Below, one piece after another: positions 45,337 to 53,939 of a DNA stretch of 64,000 nt. A program made the position numbers and the translations under genes. The stretch is from contig NZ_MCUN01000054.1 in assembly GCF_002873455.1 (NCBI RefSeq), positions 248,001 through 312,000 on the forward strand, given 5' to 3'. The notes below the pieces were generated by a model that was not told the origin of the DNA, did no database searches, and was given only the letters and a program-made list of their open reading frames with translations. Numbering within the stretch: the stretch's first letter is position 1; the number at the start of each line of letters is the position of its first letter. The stretch comes from Vibrio splendidus (GTDB taxonomy: Bacteria > Pseudomonadota > Gammaproteobacteria > Enterobacterales > Vibrionaceae).

Positions 45337-46677
45337 ATGACTCAATTAATCGAAACTTTTACTTCTGTACTCCATCAAAGCGCACTTAACCCTCGTCGGT
45401 TGCTCATCGCTTTCAGTGGTGGTGTTGACTCCAGAGTGTTGTTGGAATTAGCCGTTCAATACGCCAAAGTACATGGTACTGAATGCTGCGCGGTGCATGT
45501 TCATCATGGTTTAAGCAAGAATGCTGATCAATGGGCTGAGCAATGCCAAATCTGGTGTGATGCTTTGTCGGTTTCGTTAGCTATAGAACGAGTCTCGCTG
45601 GATATCGACAGTGGTGAGAGCGTAGAAAAGCTGGCTCGAGACGCACGCTATAATGCGCTCCAGAAGCACCTGAATTTTGGTGACGTTCTAGTTACAGGTC
45701 AACACATCGATGATCAACTTGAGACTTTCTTGTTAGCGCTGAAGCGTGGAAGTGGTCCGAAAGGGCTCTCTTCAATGGCAAAAGTAATGTCGTTTGGCGA
45801 AGCTTTTATTATTCGCCCTCTGCTGTCTGTGACTAGAACTGATATTGAAGCATCGGCTCACGACATGGGGTTAACTTGGGTTGAAGATGAGAGTAATCAA
45901 GATCTGCGTTTTGACCGTAACTTTATTCGCCACCAAGTAACCCCAACGCTGACCGAGCGCTGGCCTAGTTTTAGAGAGTCGGTCAGTCGCAGCGCTCAGC
46001 TTTGCGCAGAGCAAGAGCTACTGCTCGATGAGTTGCTTGAACCACATTTCCAGAAAGCGCTAAGTAGCAGTCAAAACCAAAGCTTAAGCGTTGAGGCGCT
46101 ATCTCAGCATTCTGATTTGTTGCGCGCACGTTTGTTAAGAATGTGGCTTAGCCACTGTAAGCAATCAATGCCGAGTCAAAAACAGCTCAAGCTTATTTGG
46201 GATGAAGTCGCATGCGCTCAGGCGGACGCCAACCCTAAGCTAGTGTTGAATGATGCCGAAGTTCGACGCTTTAATCATCAGCTCTATTTAGTGAGAGAGA
46301 CTAACGACCTATCTGACTGGCAAAGCGATCTTTCAATGGGAGAGAGTTTGACGCTACCCGATGGCTTAGGCGAGCTACGCTTAAATTCAACACTGAGTGA
46401 TGGCGAATCGAACAACCGTGATCTGCAAAGCTTTAGTTGGTCGGATACAAGCGGAACACTAAGAGTGGTTTTTAATCCGGAAGGGTTGTCGGCTCACCCT
46501 GTTGGACGCGGTCATAGCAGAAAGCTTAAGAAGCTTTTTCAGGAATACCAAGTACCCAGTTGGTTAAGACGTAGAACACCGATATTAATGGATGGCGATC
46601 GAGTGATCGCTGTTTTAGGCTTATTCGTAGATAAAAACTACGAAGGTCAAGATTGTGAAGCGCTTTGGAGCAAGTAG
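45337..46677 (+). CDS. tilS: tRNA(Ile)-lysidine synthetase
   Basis: Adds lysine to C34 of tRNA-Ile(CAU), switching its codon from AUG to AUA. 446 residues; ATP PP-loop AFSGGVDS at about 24-31, then HVHHGLS, TGQHIDDQLETFLLALKRGSG and a C-terminal domain (SWLRRRTPILMDGDRVIAV). accA-tilS are near each other in E. coli too. Confidence 0.96.
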   Translation: MTQLIETFTSVLHQSALNPRRLLIAFSGGVDSRVLLELAVQYAKVHGTECCAVHVHHGLSKNADQWAEQCQIWCDALSVSLAIERVSLDIDSGESVEKLARDARYNALQKHLNFGDVLVTGQHIDDQLETFLLALKRGSGPKGLSSMAKVMSFGEAFIIRPLLSVTRTDIEASAHDMGLTWVEDESNQDLRFDRNFIRHQVTPTLTERWPSFRESVSRSAQLCAEQELLLDELLEPHFQKALSSSQNQSLSVEALSQHSDLLRARLLRMWLSHCKQSMPSQKQLKLIWDEVACAQADANPKLVLNDAEVRRFNHQLYLVRETNDLSDWQSDLSMGESLTLPDGLGELRLNSTLSDGESNNRDLQSFSWSDTSGTLRVVFNPEGLSAHPVGRGHSRKLKKLFQEYQVPSWLRRRTPILMDGDRVIAVLGLFVDKNYEGQDCEALWSK

Positions 46678-46734
46678 AATAAGTTTGTGTCACAATTTGG
46701 ACTACTTTAATAAAAATAATCAATGGAATATGCA

Positions 46735-47046
46735 ATGAAGAAAATTACACTAGGATTAGTTCTTGGCTTAGGACTTTTGAGTGGTAACGCTCTGGCGGGT
46801 GATGTTGCTGCGGGTCAGGCTAAAGCCGCAATTTGTGCAGCTTGTCATGGCGCCGATGGTATCGCTATGATACCTGGCTACCCAAACCTGAAGGGTCAAA
46901 ACGAACAGTACATCGTTTCATCAATCAAAGCGTACAAAACAAAGCAACGTAATGGTGGCTTGGCTGCTGTGATGCAGGCTCAAGCTTCTATGCTGAGCGA
47001 CGAAGACATCGCGAATCTAGCCGCTTACTACGCAAGCCTTAAGTAA
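46735..47046 (+). CDS. Periplasmic c-type cytochrome
   Basis: 103-residue cytochrome c with signal peptide (cleavage near ALAG). Haem site CAACH at Cys34-Cys37-His38; C-terminal helix LSDEDIANLAAYYASLK. A class I, c553-type electron carrier in the periplasm. ATG 46735 is taken, with GGA 8 bases before; the upstream ATG at 46723 is not favoured. Its redox partners are not evident from the neighbours. Confidence 0.92.
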   Translation: MKKITLGLVLGLGLLSGNALAGDVAAGQAKAAICAACHGADGIAMIPGYPNLKGQNEQYIVSSIKAYKTKQRNGGLAAVMQAQASMLSDEDIANLAAYYASLK

Positions 47047-47087
47047 AACCTTCTCAAAGCGCTGATTAAGCAAGATGATAAATTTCG

Positions 47088-47116
47088 AGCCAGAGCTTTA
47101 AAGCTCTGGCTTTTTT
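47088..47116 (+). terminator. Terminator after cytochrome c gene
   Basis: 12-bp palindrome AGCCAGAGCTTT / AAAGCTCTGGCT, then T-run. Confidence 0.92.
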
Positions 47117-47176
47117 CATTGAATGTTTACTATAGCTAACCGATAATGAGCTATTCGCACAGTTTAAGGGATGAAC

Positions 47177-47515
47177 ATGAAAAAGATTGAAGCCATTATC
47201 AAGCCATTCAAACTTGATGATGTACGTGAAGCACTTGCAGAAGTGGGCATTACGGGTATGACAGTATCTGAAGTTAAAGGCTTTGGACGCCAGAAAGGTC
47301 ATACTGAGCTATACCGCGGCGCAGAGTACATGGTCGACTTTTTACCTAAAGTGAAATTGGAAATTGTTGTGACCGACGAAGTAGCTGACCAATGTGTTGA
47401 TACTATTATCGAAACGGCCCAAACCGGTAAAATTGGTGACGGTAAGATCTTCATTACTGACGTTGAACGTGTGGTACGTATTCGTACTGGCGAAGAAGAC
47501 GAAGACGCCGTATAA
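47177..47515 (+). CDS. glnB: Nitrogen regulatory protein P-II
   Basis: Trimeric signal protein uridylylated by GlnD on Tyr51 (RGAEYMVDFLPK), the target residue; it controls NtrB/NtrC and glutamine synthetase adenylation. 112 residues, almost the E. coli GlnB sequence (KKIEAIIKPFKLDDVREALA, TGKIGDGKIFITDVERV). ATG 47177 is chosen because AAGGG then has 6-base spacing. No amtB is beside it, which favours GlnB over GlnK. Confidence 0.96.
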   Translation: MKKIEAIIKPFKLDDVREALAEVGITGMTVSEVKGFGRQKGHTELYRGAEYMVDFLPKVKLEIVVTDEVADQCVDTIIETAQTGKIGDGKIFITDVERVVRIRTGEEDEDAV

Positions 47516-47530
47516 AAAAACTATTACCTT

Positions 47531-47556
47531 AAAAGGAGCGTTTATCGCTCCTTTTT
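47531..47556 (+). terminator. Terminator after glnB
   Basis: AAAAGGAGCG / CGCTCCTTTT, 5-base loop, T-run. Confidence 0.92.
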
Positions 47557-47576
47557 CATTTCTGGTAGGGTGCTGT

Positions 47577-48419
47577 ATGTTTAAGAAAACCATCATTGTT
47601 ATCACGCTACTGATAACGCTTGTTGTCGTTAGTTTTCATCTGGTCTTCGTGATCCCGAACAAGCCCAACCTGATCACATCTTCTCAAGGTACCAGTAACG
47701 ATATCTACAGCTGCTATCAAAACTCTGCACCGAAAGCGATTGATGTGTCTGATGGACTAAGCATTACCGTGTGGAATATCTACAAGCAAAATCGCAGTAA
47801 TTGGCAGAGTGAACTGAACAAACTGACGGCAGGAAGCGATTTAGTATTGCTGCAAGAAGCGAGTATGACAGAAGGGCTTCGCCAATGGGTGACAAGCGGT
47901 CAGTGGGGAAGCACTCGTGTTAATGCGTTTGAAGCCTTTGAGCAAAGTGCTGGTGTACTTAACTTAGCGACACATTTACCGATCGAAGCTTGTGCTTATA
48001 CTCATGAAGAACCTTGGCTTCAATTACCTAAATCAGCGCTTTGGTCTCGTTATCAGCTGAGTAATGGTGAAGAACTGGCTGTTATTAATATCCATGCTGT
48101 GAACTTTACATTTGGTACGGAAGATTACGAAGCTCAGCTCAAGAGCTTAACCGACAATCTGCAAAAGTATCGTGGGCCTGTTATCTTCGCAGGGGATTTT
48201 AATAGCTGGAGTGAAGCTCGCTTTGCAGTGTTGAAAGGCGCGTTGGAACAGGTCGGTTTGATGGAGGTTGCTTTTAACCCAGATGACCGCACTCAGTTCA
48301 TGACGGGATTGGTGCTCGACCATGTGTTCTATCGAGGGTTAGAGGTAGAAAAAGCAAAAGCGCCCATCACGGACGCTTCTGATCATAACCCAATGCGAGT
48401 GACGTTTAAGGCTAAATAG
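47577..48419 (+). CDS. yafD: YafD/UPF0294 family endonuclease/exonuclease/phosphatase-fold protein
   Basis: 280 residues. N-terminal hydrophobic segment (IIVITLLITLVVVSFHLVFVIP) that may anchor it in the membrane, then the nuclease/phosphatase fold: VWNIYKQN, LLQEAS, VIFAGDFNSW and SDHNPM. Family E. coli YafD, function unproven. In E. coli yafD lies in the dnaQ-rnhA-gloB-mltD area, which is also found just downstream here. The ATG at 47577 is supported by AGGG. Confidence 0.9.
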   Translation: MFKKTIIVITLLITLVVVSFHLVFVIPNKPNLITSSQGTSNDIYSCYQNSAPKAIDVSDGLSITVWNIYKQNRSNWQSELNKLTAGSDLVLLQEASMTEGLRQWVTSGQWGSTRVNAFEAFEQSAGVLNLATHLPIEACAYTHEEPWLQLPKSALWSRYQLSNGEELAVINIHAVNFTFGTEDYEAQLKSLTDNLQKYRGPVIFAGDFNSWSEARFAVLKGALEQVGLMEVAFNPDDRTQFMTGLVLDHVFYRGLEVEKAKAPITDASDHNPMRVTFKAK

Positions 48420-48431
48420 TAAGAAGCCAAT

Positions 48432-48489
48432 GGTTATTCGCTATTAATTATTCGCATTAGCTTCCAACCATTAACCATTAACTATTCGC
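48432..48489 (+). repeat. Weak short repeats after yafD
   Basis: TTATTCGCTATTAA (48434-48447) is followed by TTATTCGCATTAG, and later comes CCATTAACCATTAACTATTCGC. A degenerate repeat tract with a less regular period than the others. Confidence 0.4.
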
Positions 48490-48564
48490 ACAGTCGTTAC
48501 TTTGAATAAATAGGCTAATGGGATAGATAAGGCCAGTGAGCTTCATTAGCCTTATCTCTGCGAC

Positions 48565-49251
48565 TTAAAAGATTAAAATGTAGATCGCCCAGATTAGGTA
48601 GTAGCCAACCCATGGCAAGCCAGAGATGACCAATGCTTGACCACGCTCAAATTCAGTCCACGTTAATACCGCTGCATAACCTAGTACGATGTACCAAGGC
48701 AACAACAGTGGTAGTGAGCTGGCAAACTGCGACCAATCATTGGTTAGTGGTAACTTGATTAAGCCGTTTAAGCTATTCAAATCAGCAGCGTAGCTCATGA
48801 CGTGCCCATGCTTGAGTATCAGGCTTGCGTAGCTTGCTACATCACCTAAAACAGCCGGGAATATGACAACCGATGCCGCTGCAAACCATCGCCAAAAGCT
48901 ATGTTGATGCTGGCTTGGTTTGGTTGCTAGGTTAAACCAGAATGCCAACAGAATGATGGTTAGCGTTCGGCCAAACACGTCGCTAATGATTTCACTCGCG
49001 AGTAAGGTATTACTGTCAAGTAACGCCAACTGGTCAGGGTTCGTTTGAGCCAGTTGTTGTGACAACTCTGCACTTAACCATGCAAAATCTACATTCGAAA
49101 AATAAGCACCCCAGAATAAAAATGGGCTGAGCATTAATACGACGTAGGGTTGCCATCCCCAAGCACTTCGCTGATAAAGCGCTAAGAAACAAGCTGTTGG
49201 TGAACGGAATATATCCAACAGCATGACGAGTGGGTTACTTGACGGGTTCAT
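48565..49251 (-). CDS. YIP1 family membrane protein
   Basis: 228 residues with an N-terminal soluble part (MNPSSNPLVMLLDIFRSPTACFLALY, the YIP1 start pattern) and about five hydrophobic helices. The first codon overlaps the mltD stop by four bases (49248-49251), so the genes are coupled. Function unknown; bacterial YIP1 proteins are membrane proteins of unclear role. Confidence 0.85.
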   Translation of the reverse strand: MNPSSNPLVMLLDIFRSPTACFLALYQRSAWGWQPYVVLMLSPFLFWGAYFSNVDFAWLSAELSQQLAQTNPDQLALLDSNTLLASEIISDVFGRTLTIILLAFWFNLATKPSQHQHSFWRWFAAASVVIFPAVLGDVASYASLILKHGHVMSYAADLNSLNGLIKLPLTNDWSQFASSLPLLLPWYIVLGYAAVLTWTEFERGQALVISGLPWVGYYLIWAIYILIF

Positions 49252-50822
49252 ACACTTACCTTAGTTACATCAACATACAGCTTCAGTTTTTGTCCTGGCT
49301 GTAGGTATTTCTTGTTCTGCAAAGTGTTCCATTTTACAACATCTGCACTTTTTACTTTGAACTTTGATGCAATACCGCTGACTGTGTCACCTGATCTTAC
49401 GTTATAAAAGACAGTACGGATGATGGCACCGTCTGAACTATTCTTCCAAATGACTAGTTCTTGACCAATACGCAGTGTGTCGCGTGGTCCCATGCCATTC
49501 CACTTAGCCAGTGATTGGTGAGATACCTTATTTGCGCGTGCAATCGTCCATAAGCTGTCACCACTTCTTACCGTATGACTAAGCTTATATTGGCCACGAC
49601 TCTTCGATTGCGTGCTTGCTAGGCGGTTTGAAGCGCTTAGTGCATACGTTTTGTCGTCTTTGGTTGAGGTTGGGATAAGCAGGTGCTGACCAATACGGAT
49701 ATTGTTGTTGCTCATCCCGTTTGCAGAGCGAATCACTTTACTGGTGGTGTTGTATTTACTCGCCAGTACGCTGACGCTATCACCAGATTGCACTTTATAG
49801 CGCACCAATTTCATACCTTTGCCTTTATTGGCCGCCACTTCTTTGTTGAACTTCTCAACAGAGCCTAGAGGAAGCAATAATTGCTGATGCTTTTCAGGTG
49901 CCGTCGCCCATTGGTTATAAGCGGGGTTGTAGCCTTGCAGTTCTTTAACTGGAATACCTGCGTAGCTAGCAGCAATCGCGAGATCGAGCTGTTCATCTGG
50001 GTTCACCAGAGTTAATACGGGCTTGTTAGGTATAGCTGGAATATCAATCCCATATTTCTCTTGATTTGCGATTACATCAGCCAGCGCGAGTAGCTTAGGA
50101 ACATAGCTGCTGGTCTCTTTCGGTAAATCTAGAGAGAAGAAGTCGATTGGTTTACCCAGTTTTTTGTTCTTGCGGATAGCACTGTTTACACGACCGCCTC
50201 CACTATTATAGGCAGCAATGGCATGGTTCCAATCGCCATCGAAGCGTCGGTTAAGGTCTGATAGGAAATCCAATGCAGCGTCAGTAGAGGCAGCGACATC
50301 ACGACGACCGTCGTACCAGAAGTTCTGTTCAAGTCCGTAGTCTTTGCCTGTACCAGAAATGAATTGCCATAGACCTGCCGCGCTGCCATGAGAGTAGGCA
50401 AACGCATCGAAAGAACTTTCTACAACGGGCAACAATGCCAATTCTAGTGGTAAGCCTTTTTCTTCAATCTTAGTTGTGATCAGATAAAGGAAAGGTTCAG
50501 CGCGTTGTGAGACAGTTTTTAGATGGCTAGGGTGCTTTAAATACCACGTCCGGTAGTAATCGACCTTCTTTTGGTCGGGTACTTCCATTTCAAGTTGCAT
50601 TGCAATGCGTTTCCAAACATCTTCTTGTGTTTGTGGAGTAACGACAGGAGCTTCAACTTTTTGATTTTCTTTGGCAGCGGCTTCTGATGAAGCGTTCGCT
50701 TGAGAAACTTCTTTAGTAGGAGATGTGTTGGTTTGCTCGGAAGCTTGGTCTGGATTCTCTGACTGAGTTAATTGGCAACCAGAAAGTAGTAATACCAAAG
50801 CCCAGCTGTACTTAACTCGCAT
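49248..50822 (-). CDS. mltD: Membrane-bound lytic murein transglycosylase D
   Basis: Lipoprotein (lipobox LSGC, Cys16) that cuts glycan strands of peptidoglycan from the periplasmic side. 524 residues; SLT domain with catalytic Glu135 (PVVESSFDAF) and AAGLWQFI, DAALDFLSDL, AAYNSGGGRV. Three C-terminal LysM repeats (VQSGDSVSVLASKY; VRSGDSLWTIARAN; VRSGDTVSGIASKF). A long Ser/Gln/Ala linker follows the lipobox. YIP1 overlaps its end. Confidence 0.97.
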   Translation of the reverse strand: MRVKYSWALVLLLSGCQLTQSENPDQASEQTNTSPTKEVSQANASSEAAAKENQKVEAPVVTPQTQEDVWKRIAMQLEMEVPDQKKVDYYRTWYLKHPSHLKTVSQRAEPFLYLITTKIEEKGLPLELALLPVVESSFDAFAYSHGSAAGLWQFISGTGKDYGLEQNFWYDGRRDVAASTDAALDFLSDLNRRFDGDWNHAIAAYNSGGGRVNSAIRKNKKLGKPIDFFSLDLPKETSSYVPKLLALADVIANQEKYGIDIPAIPNKPVLTLVNPDEQLDLAIAASYAGIPVKELQGYNPAYNQWATAPEKHQQLLLPLGSVEKFNKEVAANKGKGMKLVRYKVQSGDSVSVLASKYNTTSKVIRSANGMSNNNIRIGQHLLIPTSTKDDKTYALSASNRLASTQSKSRGQYKLSHTVRSGDSLWTIARANKVSHQSLAKWNGMGPRDTLRIGQELVIWKNSSDGAIIRTVFYNVRSGDTVSGIASKFKVKSADVVKWNTLQNKKYLQPGQKLKLYVDVTKVSV

Positions 50823-50892
50823 GTTACAGCCTTTTTAATTAACGGCCGGTGATAATACTTGCCACCCCCTATGAGTGACAAGTCTGTATTTG

Positions 50893-51651
50893 TTAAAATT
50901 CGTTCTTCCACGCACGTAAAGCGGTAAATACCGATAAAGGATCAGTCTGCTCAGTACGATTAGATACTGATTTAACTACACTTGGCTCGGTATAGCGCAA
51001 GAAAGGGTTCACAAACTTCTCTTGTCTCAAATTTGTGGGGATGGTCGACTTATTCTGAGCTCGCAGTCGATTCACTTGGTCGCGATATTGCTGCAAATGT
51101 TGGTTGTCAGGCTCAACCGCTAATGCGAAAGCGATGTTTGCGGCGGTGTATTCATGCGCACAGTAAACCTCGGTTTCTTGGGGAAGGGCAGTAATCTTAT
51201 TTAATGCATCAAACATCTGTTGTGGTGTGCCTTCCATGATTCGCCCACAACCTGCAGAAAATAACACATCGCCACAAAACAGTTTCGCATCACCCACATA
51301 ACCAATGTGGCCAGCAGTGTGGCCACTGAGCCCTAGTACGAGGAATACTTCACCAAACAGTTCTAATTGGTCACCGTCATCAACAGGGTGAGTTAAGGTC
51401 GGGATCGGTTCATTTCTTGGACCCACAACATCTATGGTTGGAAACTGTCTGACTAATTCTGGAACGCCACCAATGTGATCATGGTGGTGGTGTGTAATCA
51501 AGATTGCATCTAAAGTTAGCTCATGGTGTGCTAAGTACTCTAATACTGGAGCCGCATCACCAGGGTCGACGACAGCACAACGGCGATCGCTATTTTGAAT
51601 CAGCCAGATGTAATTGTCGTTAAATGCAGGTATGCTTTTGATATGTAACAT
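50893..51651 (-). CDS. gloB: Hydroxyacylglutathione hydrolase (glyoxalase II)
   Basis: Hydrolyses S-lactoylglutathione to lactate and glutathione, the second step of methylglyoxal detoxification. 252 residues; metallo-beta-lactamase motif THHHHDHIGG (His54, His56, Asp58, His59). ATG 51651 follows GGAGA. Divergent from the methyltransferase, 53 bases apart. Confidence 0.97.
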   Translation of the reverse strand: MLHIKSIPAFNDNYIWLIQNSDRRCAVVDPGDAAPVLEYLAHHELTLDAILITHHHHDHIGGVPELVRQFPTIDVVGPRNEPIPTLTHPVDDGDQLELFGEVFLVLGLSGHTAGHIGYVGDAKLFCGDVLFSAGCGRIMEGTPQQMFDALNKITALPQETEVYCAHEYTAANIAFALAVEPDNQHLQQYRDQVNRLRAQNKSTIPTNLRQEKFVNPFLRYTEPSVVKSVSNRTEQTDPLSVFTALRAWKNEF

Positions 51652-51704
51652 TATTGATTCTCCAGTCACTTTTAGTGAGACAGAATAAGTGAGACAGGTT
51701 ATTG

Positions 51705-52487
51705 ATGAAGCCAGCGCGTAGCAGAAAGAAGTTTGAGCGTCCTTACACTTGGGCACAATTGCACAATGGGGACTGGTTGAGAGAATCTATTCAAACTCGA
51801 CTCGATGAATGGTGCCCAAAGCTATTTGGTTACCATATGCTCAAGCTTGGCGGCCTCAGTAGTGAGATTTCTAGCTGCACATGCAACATTCAACATCAAG
51901 TAAACCTAGATATCCAGAACCCATTACATAATGTGATAGCGGATGGCTATAATTTGCCCTTTTTGGAGAAAAGCTTTGATGTTGTGGTGCTGAGTCATCA
52001 GTTAGATTATAGCAATGACCCGCATCGATTATTGAGAGAAGTCGATCGAGTGATGATGGACGATGGCTATATTATTATCACCGGCTTTAACCCTACCAGT
52101 GTAACTGGGCTTGCCAGTTTGATGCCATGGCGAAAGAACAGCTTGCCTTGGAGTGGACGTATGTATACGCCAAACCGAATCAAAGACTGGCTAGGCGTTC
52201 TTAATTATGAAGTGATTCATTGCGATACCTATGCGCTTTTCCCAATGAGTAAGTATCAAGCAATGTGGACGTGGTTGGAGAATAGTTTAGGTGGTTGTGC
52301 ATCTTTCGCAGGCAGCCAATACTTTATTGTTGCTCGTAAACGTACTTACCCACTTAAGCCTATCAAACCACATTGGCACCTTAAGCGACGTTTCTCTCCG
52401 GTTGGAGCAAGTTTTAGAACCAATACGCGGCATACCATGGATTCAGCTAAAACTTCGTATCCGTTAAAAACAGAAAAAGCCGATTAG
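51705..52487 (+). CDS. YafS-like SAM-dependent methyltransferase
   Basis: 260-residue class I methyltransferase: conserved region VVVLSHQLDYSNDPHRLLRE ... MMDDGYIIITGFNP, with an upstream glycine-containing loop (MLKLGGLSSE). It stands between gloB and rnhA, where E. coli has yafS. Its substrate is unknown. A terminator overlaps the stop codon (52474-52499). Confidence 0.88.
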   Translation: MKPARSRKKFERPYTWAQLHNGDWLRESIQTRLDEWCPKLFGYHMLKLGGLSSEISSCTCNIQHQVNLDIQNPLHNVIADGYNLPFLEKSFDVVVLSHQLDYSNDPHRLLREVDRVMMDDGYIIITGFNPTSVTGLASLMPWRKNSLPWSGRMYTPNRIKDWLGVLNYEVIHCDTYALFPMSKYQAMWTWLENSLGGCASFAGSQYFIVARKRTYPLKPIKPHWHLKRRFSPVGASFRTNTRHTMDSAKTSYPLKTEKAD

Positions 52488-52499
52488 TTGTCGGCTTTT
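52474..52499 (+). terminator. Terminator overlapping the methyltransferase stop
   Basis: AAAAAGCCGA / TCGGCTTTT with the loop containing the TAG stop at 52485-52487. Confidence 0.85.
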
Positions 52500-52513
52500 C
52501 ATCTGTTAATTCG

Positions 52514-52612
52514 GTTGAGAAATTGTCAATTAGTTTAAGAAGTTATCAATCAGGTTAGGAAACTATCTATCAGGTAGGAAATTATCTGTCAGATTAGGGA
52601 ATAAATCTGTTT
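52514..52612 (+). repeat. Degenerate 20-bp tandem repeat, 4-5 copies
   Basis: Units 52514-52533, 52534-52553, 52554-52573, 52574-52592 (19), then a poorly matched fifth. Consensus GTTAGGAAATTATCTATCAG. It lies between the methyltransferase and rnhA stops. Confidence 0.85.
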
Positions 52613-52641
52613 CTGAAATCCACATCTCATTTAAAAGACAG

Positions 52642-53106
52642 TTAACTTGGTTGATACCCCGTATCTTCTTGAGTTGGGTTCTCAGCTGCGTTTCTTGCTA
52701 GATCATCACACATTTCATTTTCTCGGTGCCCAGCGTGTCCTTTAACCCAGCGCCAATCAACACTATGACGAGCGGTTTCTTTATCGAGTCTTTGCCACAG
52801 GTCGGCGTTTTTAACCGGTTTCTTGTCTGCGGTTTTCCAGTCACGCTTTTTCCAGTTGTGGATCCATTGTGTGATGCCTTGACGCACGTATTGACTATCC
52901 GTGGTCAGAATCACAGAGCAAGGTTCTTTGAGTGCTTGGAGAGCGATGACAGCTGCAAGCATTTCCATACGATTGTTGGTCGTGAGTGTAAAACCTTCGG
53001 CTAGTGTCTTTTCTACTTTTTTATAGCGAAGTACGATGCCATAGCCACCAGGGCCAGGGTTGCCTAAACAAGAACCGTCAGTGAAAATTTCAACTTGTTT
53101 CGTCAT
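52642..53106 (-). CDS. rnhA: Ribonuclease HI
   Basis: Cuts the RNA strand of RNA-DNA hybrids. 154 residues; catalytic Asp10, Glu48, Asp70 and Asp134, the same numbers as E. coli. Motifs: FTDGSCLGNPGPGG, NNRMEM, TTDSQYVRQG, KGHAGHRENE. Divergent from dnaQ by 56 bases, as in E. coli. Confidence 0.98.
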   Translation of the reverse strand: MTKQVEIFTDGSCLGNPGPGGYGIVLRYKKVEKTLAEGFTLTTNNRMEMLAAVIALQALKEPCSVILTTDSQYVRQGITQWIHNWKKRDWKTADKKPVKNADLWQRLDKETARHSVDWRWVKGHAGHRENEMCDDLARNAAENPTQEDTGYQPS

Positions 53107-53162
53107 GATTTGATACTATTACCTCAAGCACATTATCGGCATAGTCTGACACAGTTATCCTT

Positions 53163-53930
53163 ATGAATACCAGTAGCACTCCAGAACAAAACACGAACGA
53201 AAAAAACAGTTCGGACGAAAATAAGCGCATCATTGTACTCGATACCGAAACCACCGGTATGAATACAGAAGGTGGCCCTCACTATATGGGGCATCGCATC
53301 GTTGAAATTGGTGCGGTAGAGATCATCAACCGTAGGCTGACCGGGCGTCACTTCCACGTCTATATAAAGCCCGATCGTGCGATTCAAGAAGAGGCGATTG
53401 GCGTTCACGGTATTACTGATGAATTCTTGATTGATAAGCCAGAATACCAAGATATACATAAAGAGTTTCTCGACTTTATCAAAGGTGCTGAGCTGGTAGC
53501 TCATAACGCGCCCTTCGATACGGGCTTTATGGACTATGAGTTTGAGAAGCTAAACCCAGCGATAGGTAAAACGGATGACTACTGTAAAGTTACCGATACC
53601 TTGGCCATGGCGAAGAAGATATTTCCAGGCAAAAGAAACAACCTAGATATCTTATGCGATCGTTACGGTATTGATAACTCGCACCGTACCCTCCACGGCG
53701 CATTGCTCGATGCGGAGATCCTAGCCGACGTCTATTTATTGATGACAGGTGGGCAAACTTCACTGCAATTTAACGCAGGCCAAAAGGAAGGTGAAGGTGA
53801 AAGTATACGAAGAGCAGAAAGTGGCAGAAAATCCCTAAAGGTTTTACGAGCTACGGCCGATGAAGTAGAAGCGCATCAAAGTCGTTTAGATCTCGTCGAG
53901 AAAAGCGGAAGCTGCCTCTGGCGTCAGTAG
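53163..53930 (+). CDS. dnaQ: DNA polymerase III epsilon subunit
   Basis: 3'-5' proofreading exonuclease of the replicative polymerase. 255 residues; ExoI motif with Asp27 and Glu29 in VLDTETTGMN, ExoII HNAPFDTGFMD, ExoIII region HGALLDAEILADVY. Its C-terminal stretch binds DnaE. Starts with a short Asn/Glu/Ser-rich tail of about 20 residues. Confidence 0.97.
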   Translation: MNTSSTPEQNTNEKNSSDENKRIIVLDTETTGMNTEGGPHYMGHRIVEIGAVEIINRRLTGRHFHVYIKPDRAIQEEAIGVHGITDEFLIDKPEYQDIHKEFLDFIKGAELVAHNAPFDTGFMDYEFEKLNPAIGKTDDYCKVTDTLAMAKKIFPGKRNNLDILCDRYGIDNSHRTLHGALLDAEILADVYLLMTGGQTSLQFNAGQKEGEGESIRRAESGRKSLKVLRATADEVEAHQSRLDLVEKSGSCLWRQ

Positions 53931-53939
53931 GGAGAAAGT

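Noticed and set aside
47394..47576. Upstream extension of the YafD frame through glnB
   Set aside because: Lies inside glnB in another frame and crosses its terminator; the ATG at 47577 has its own site.
48432..48489. Array after yafD as an equal member of the tandem-repeat class
   Set aside because: The period is irregular, so it is listed only as a weak feature and not used as support.
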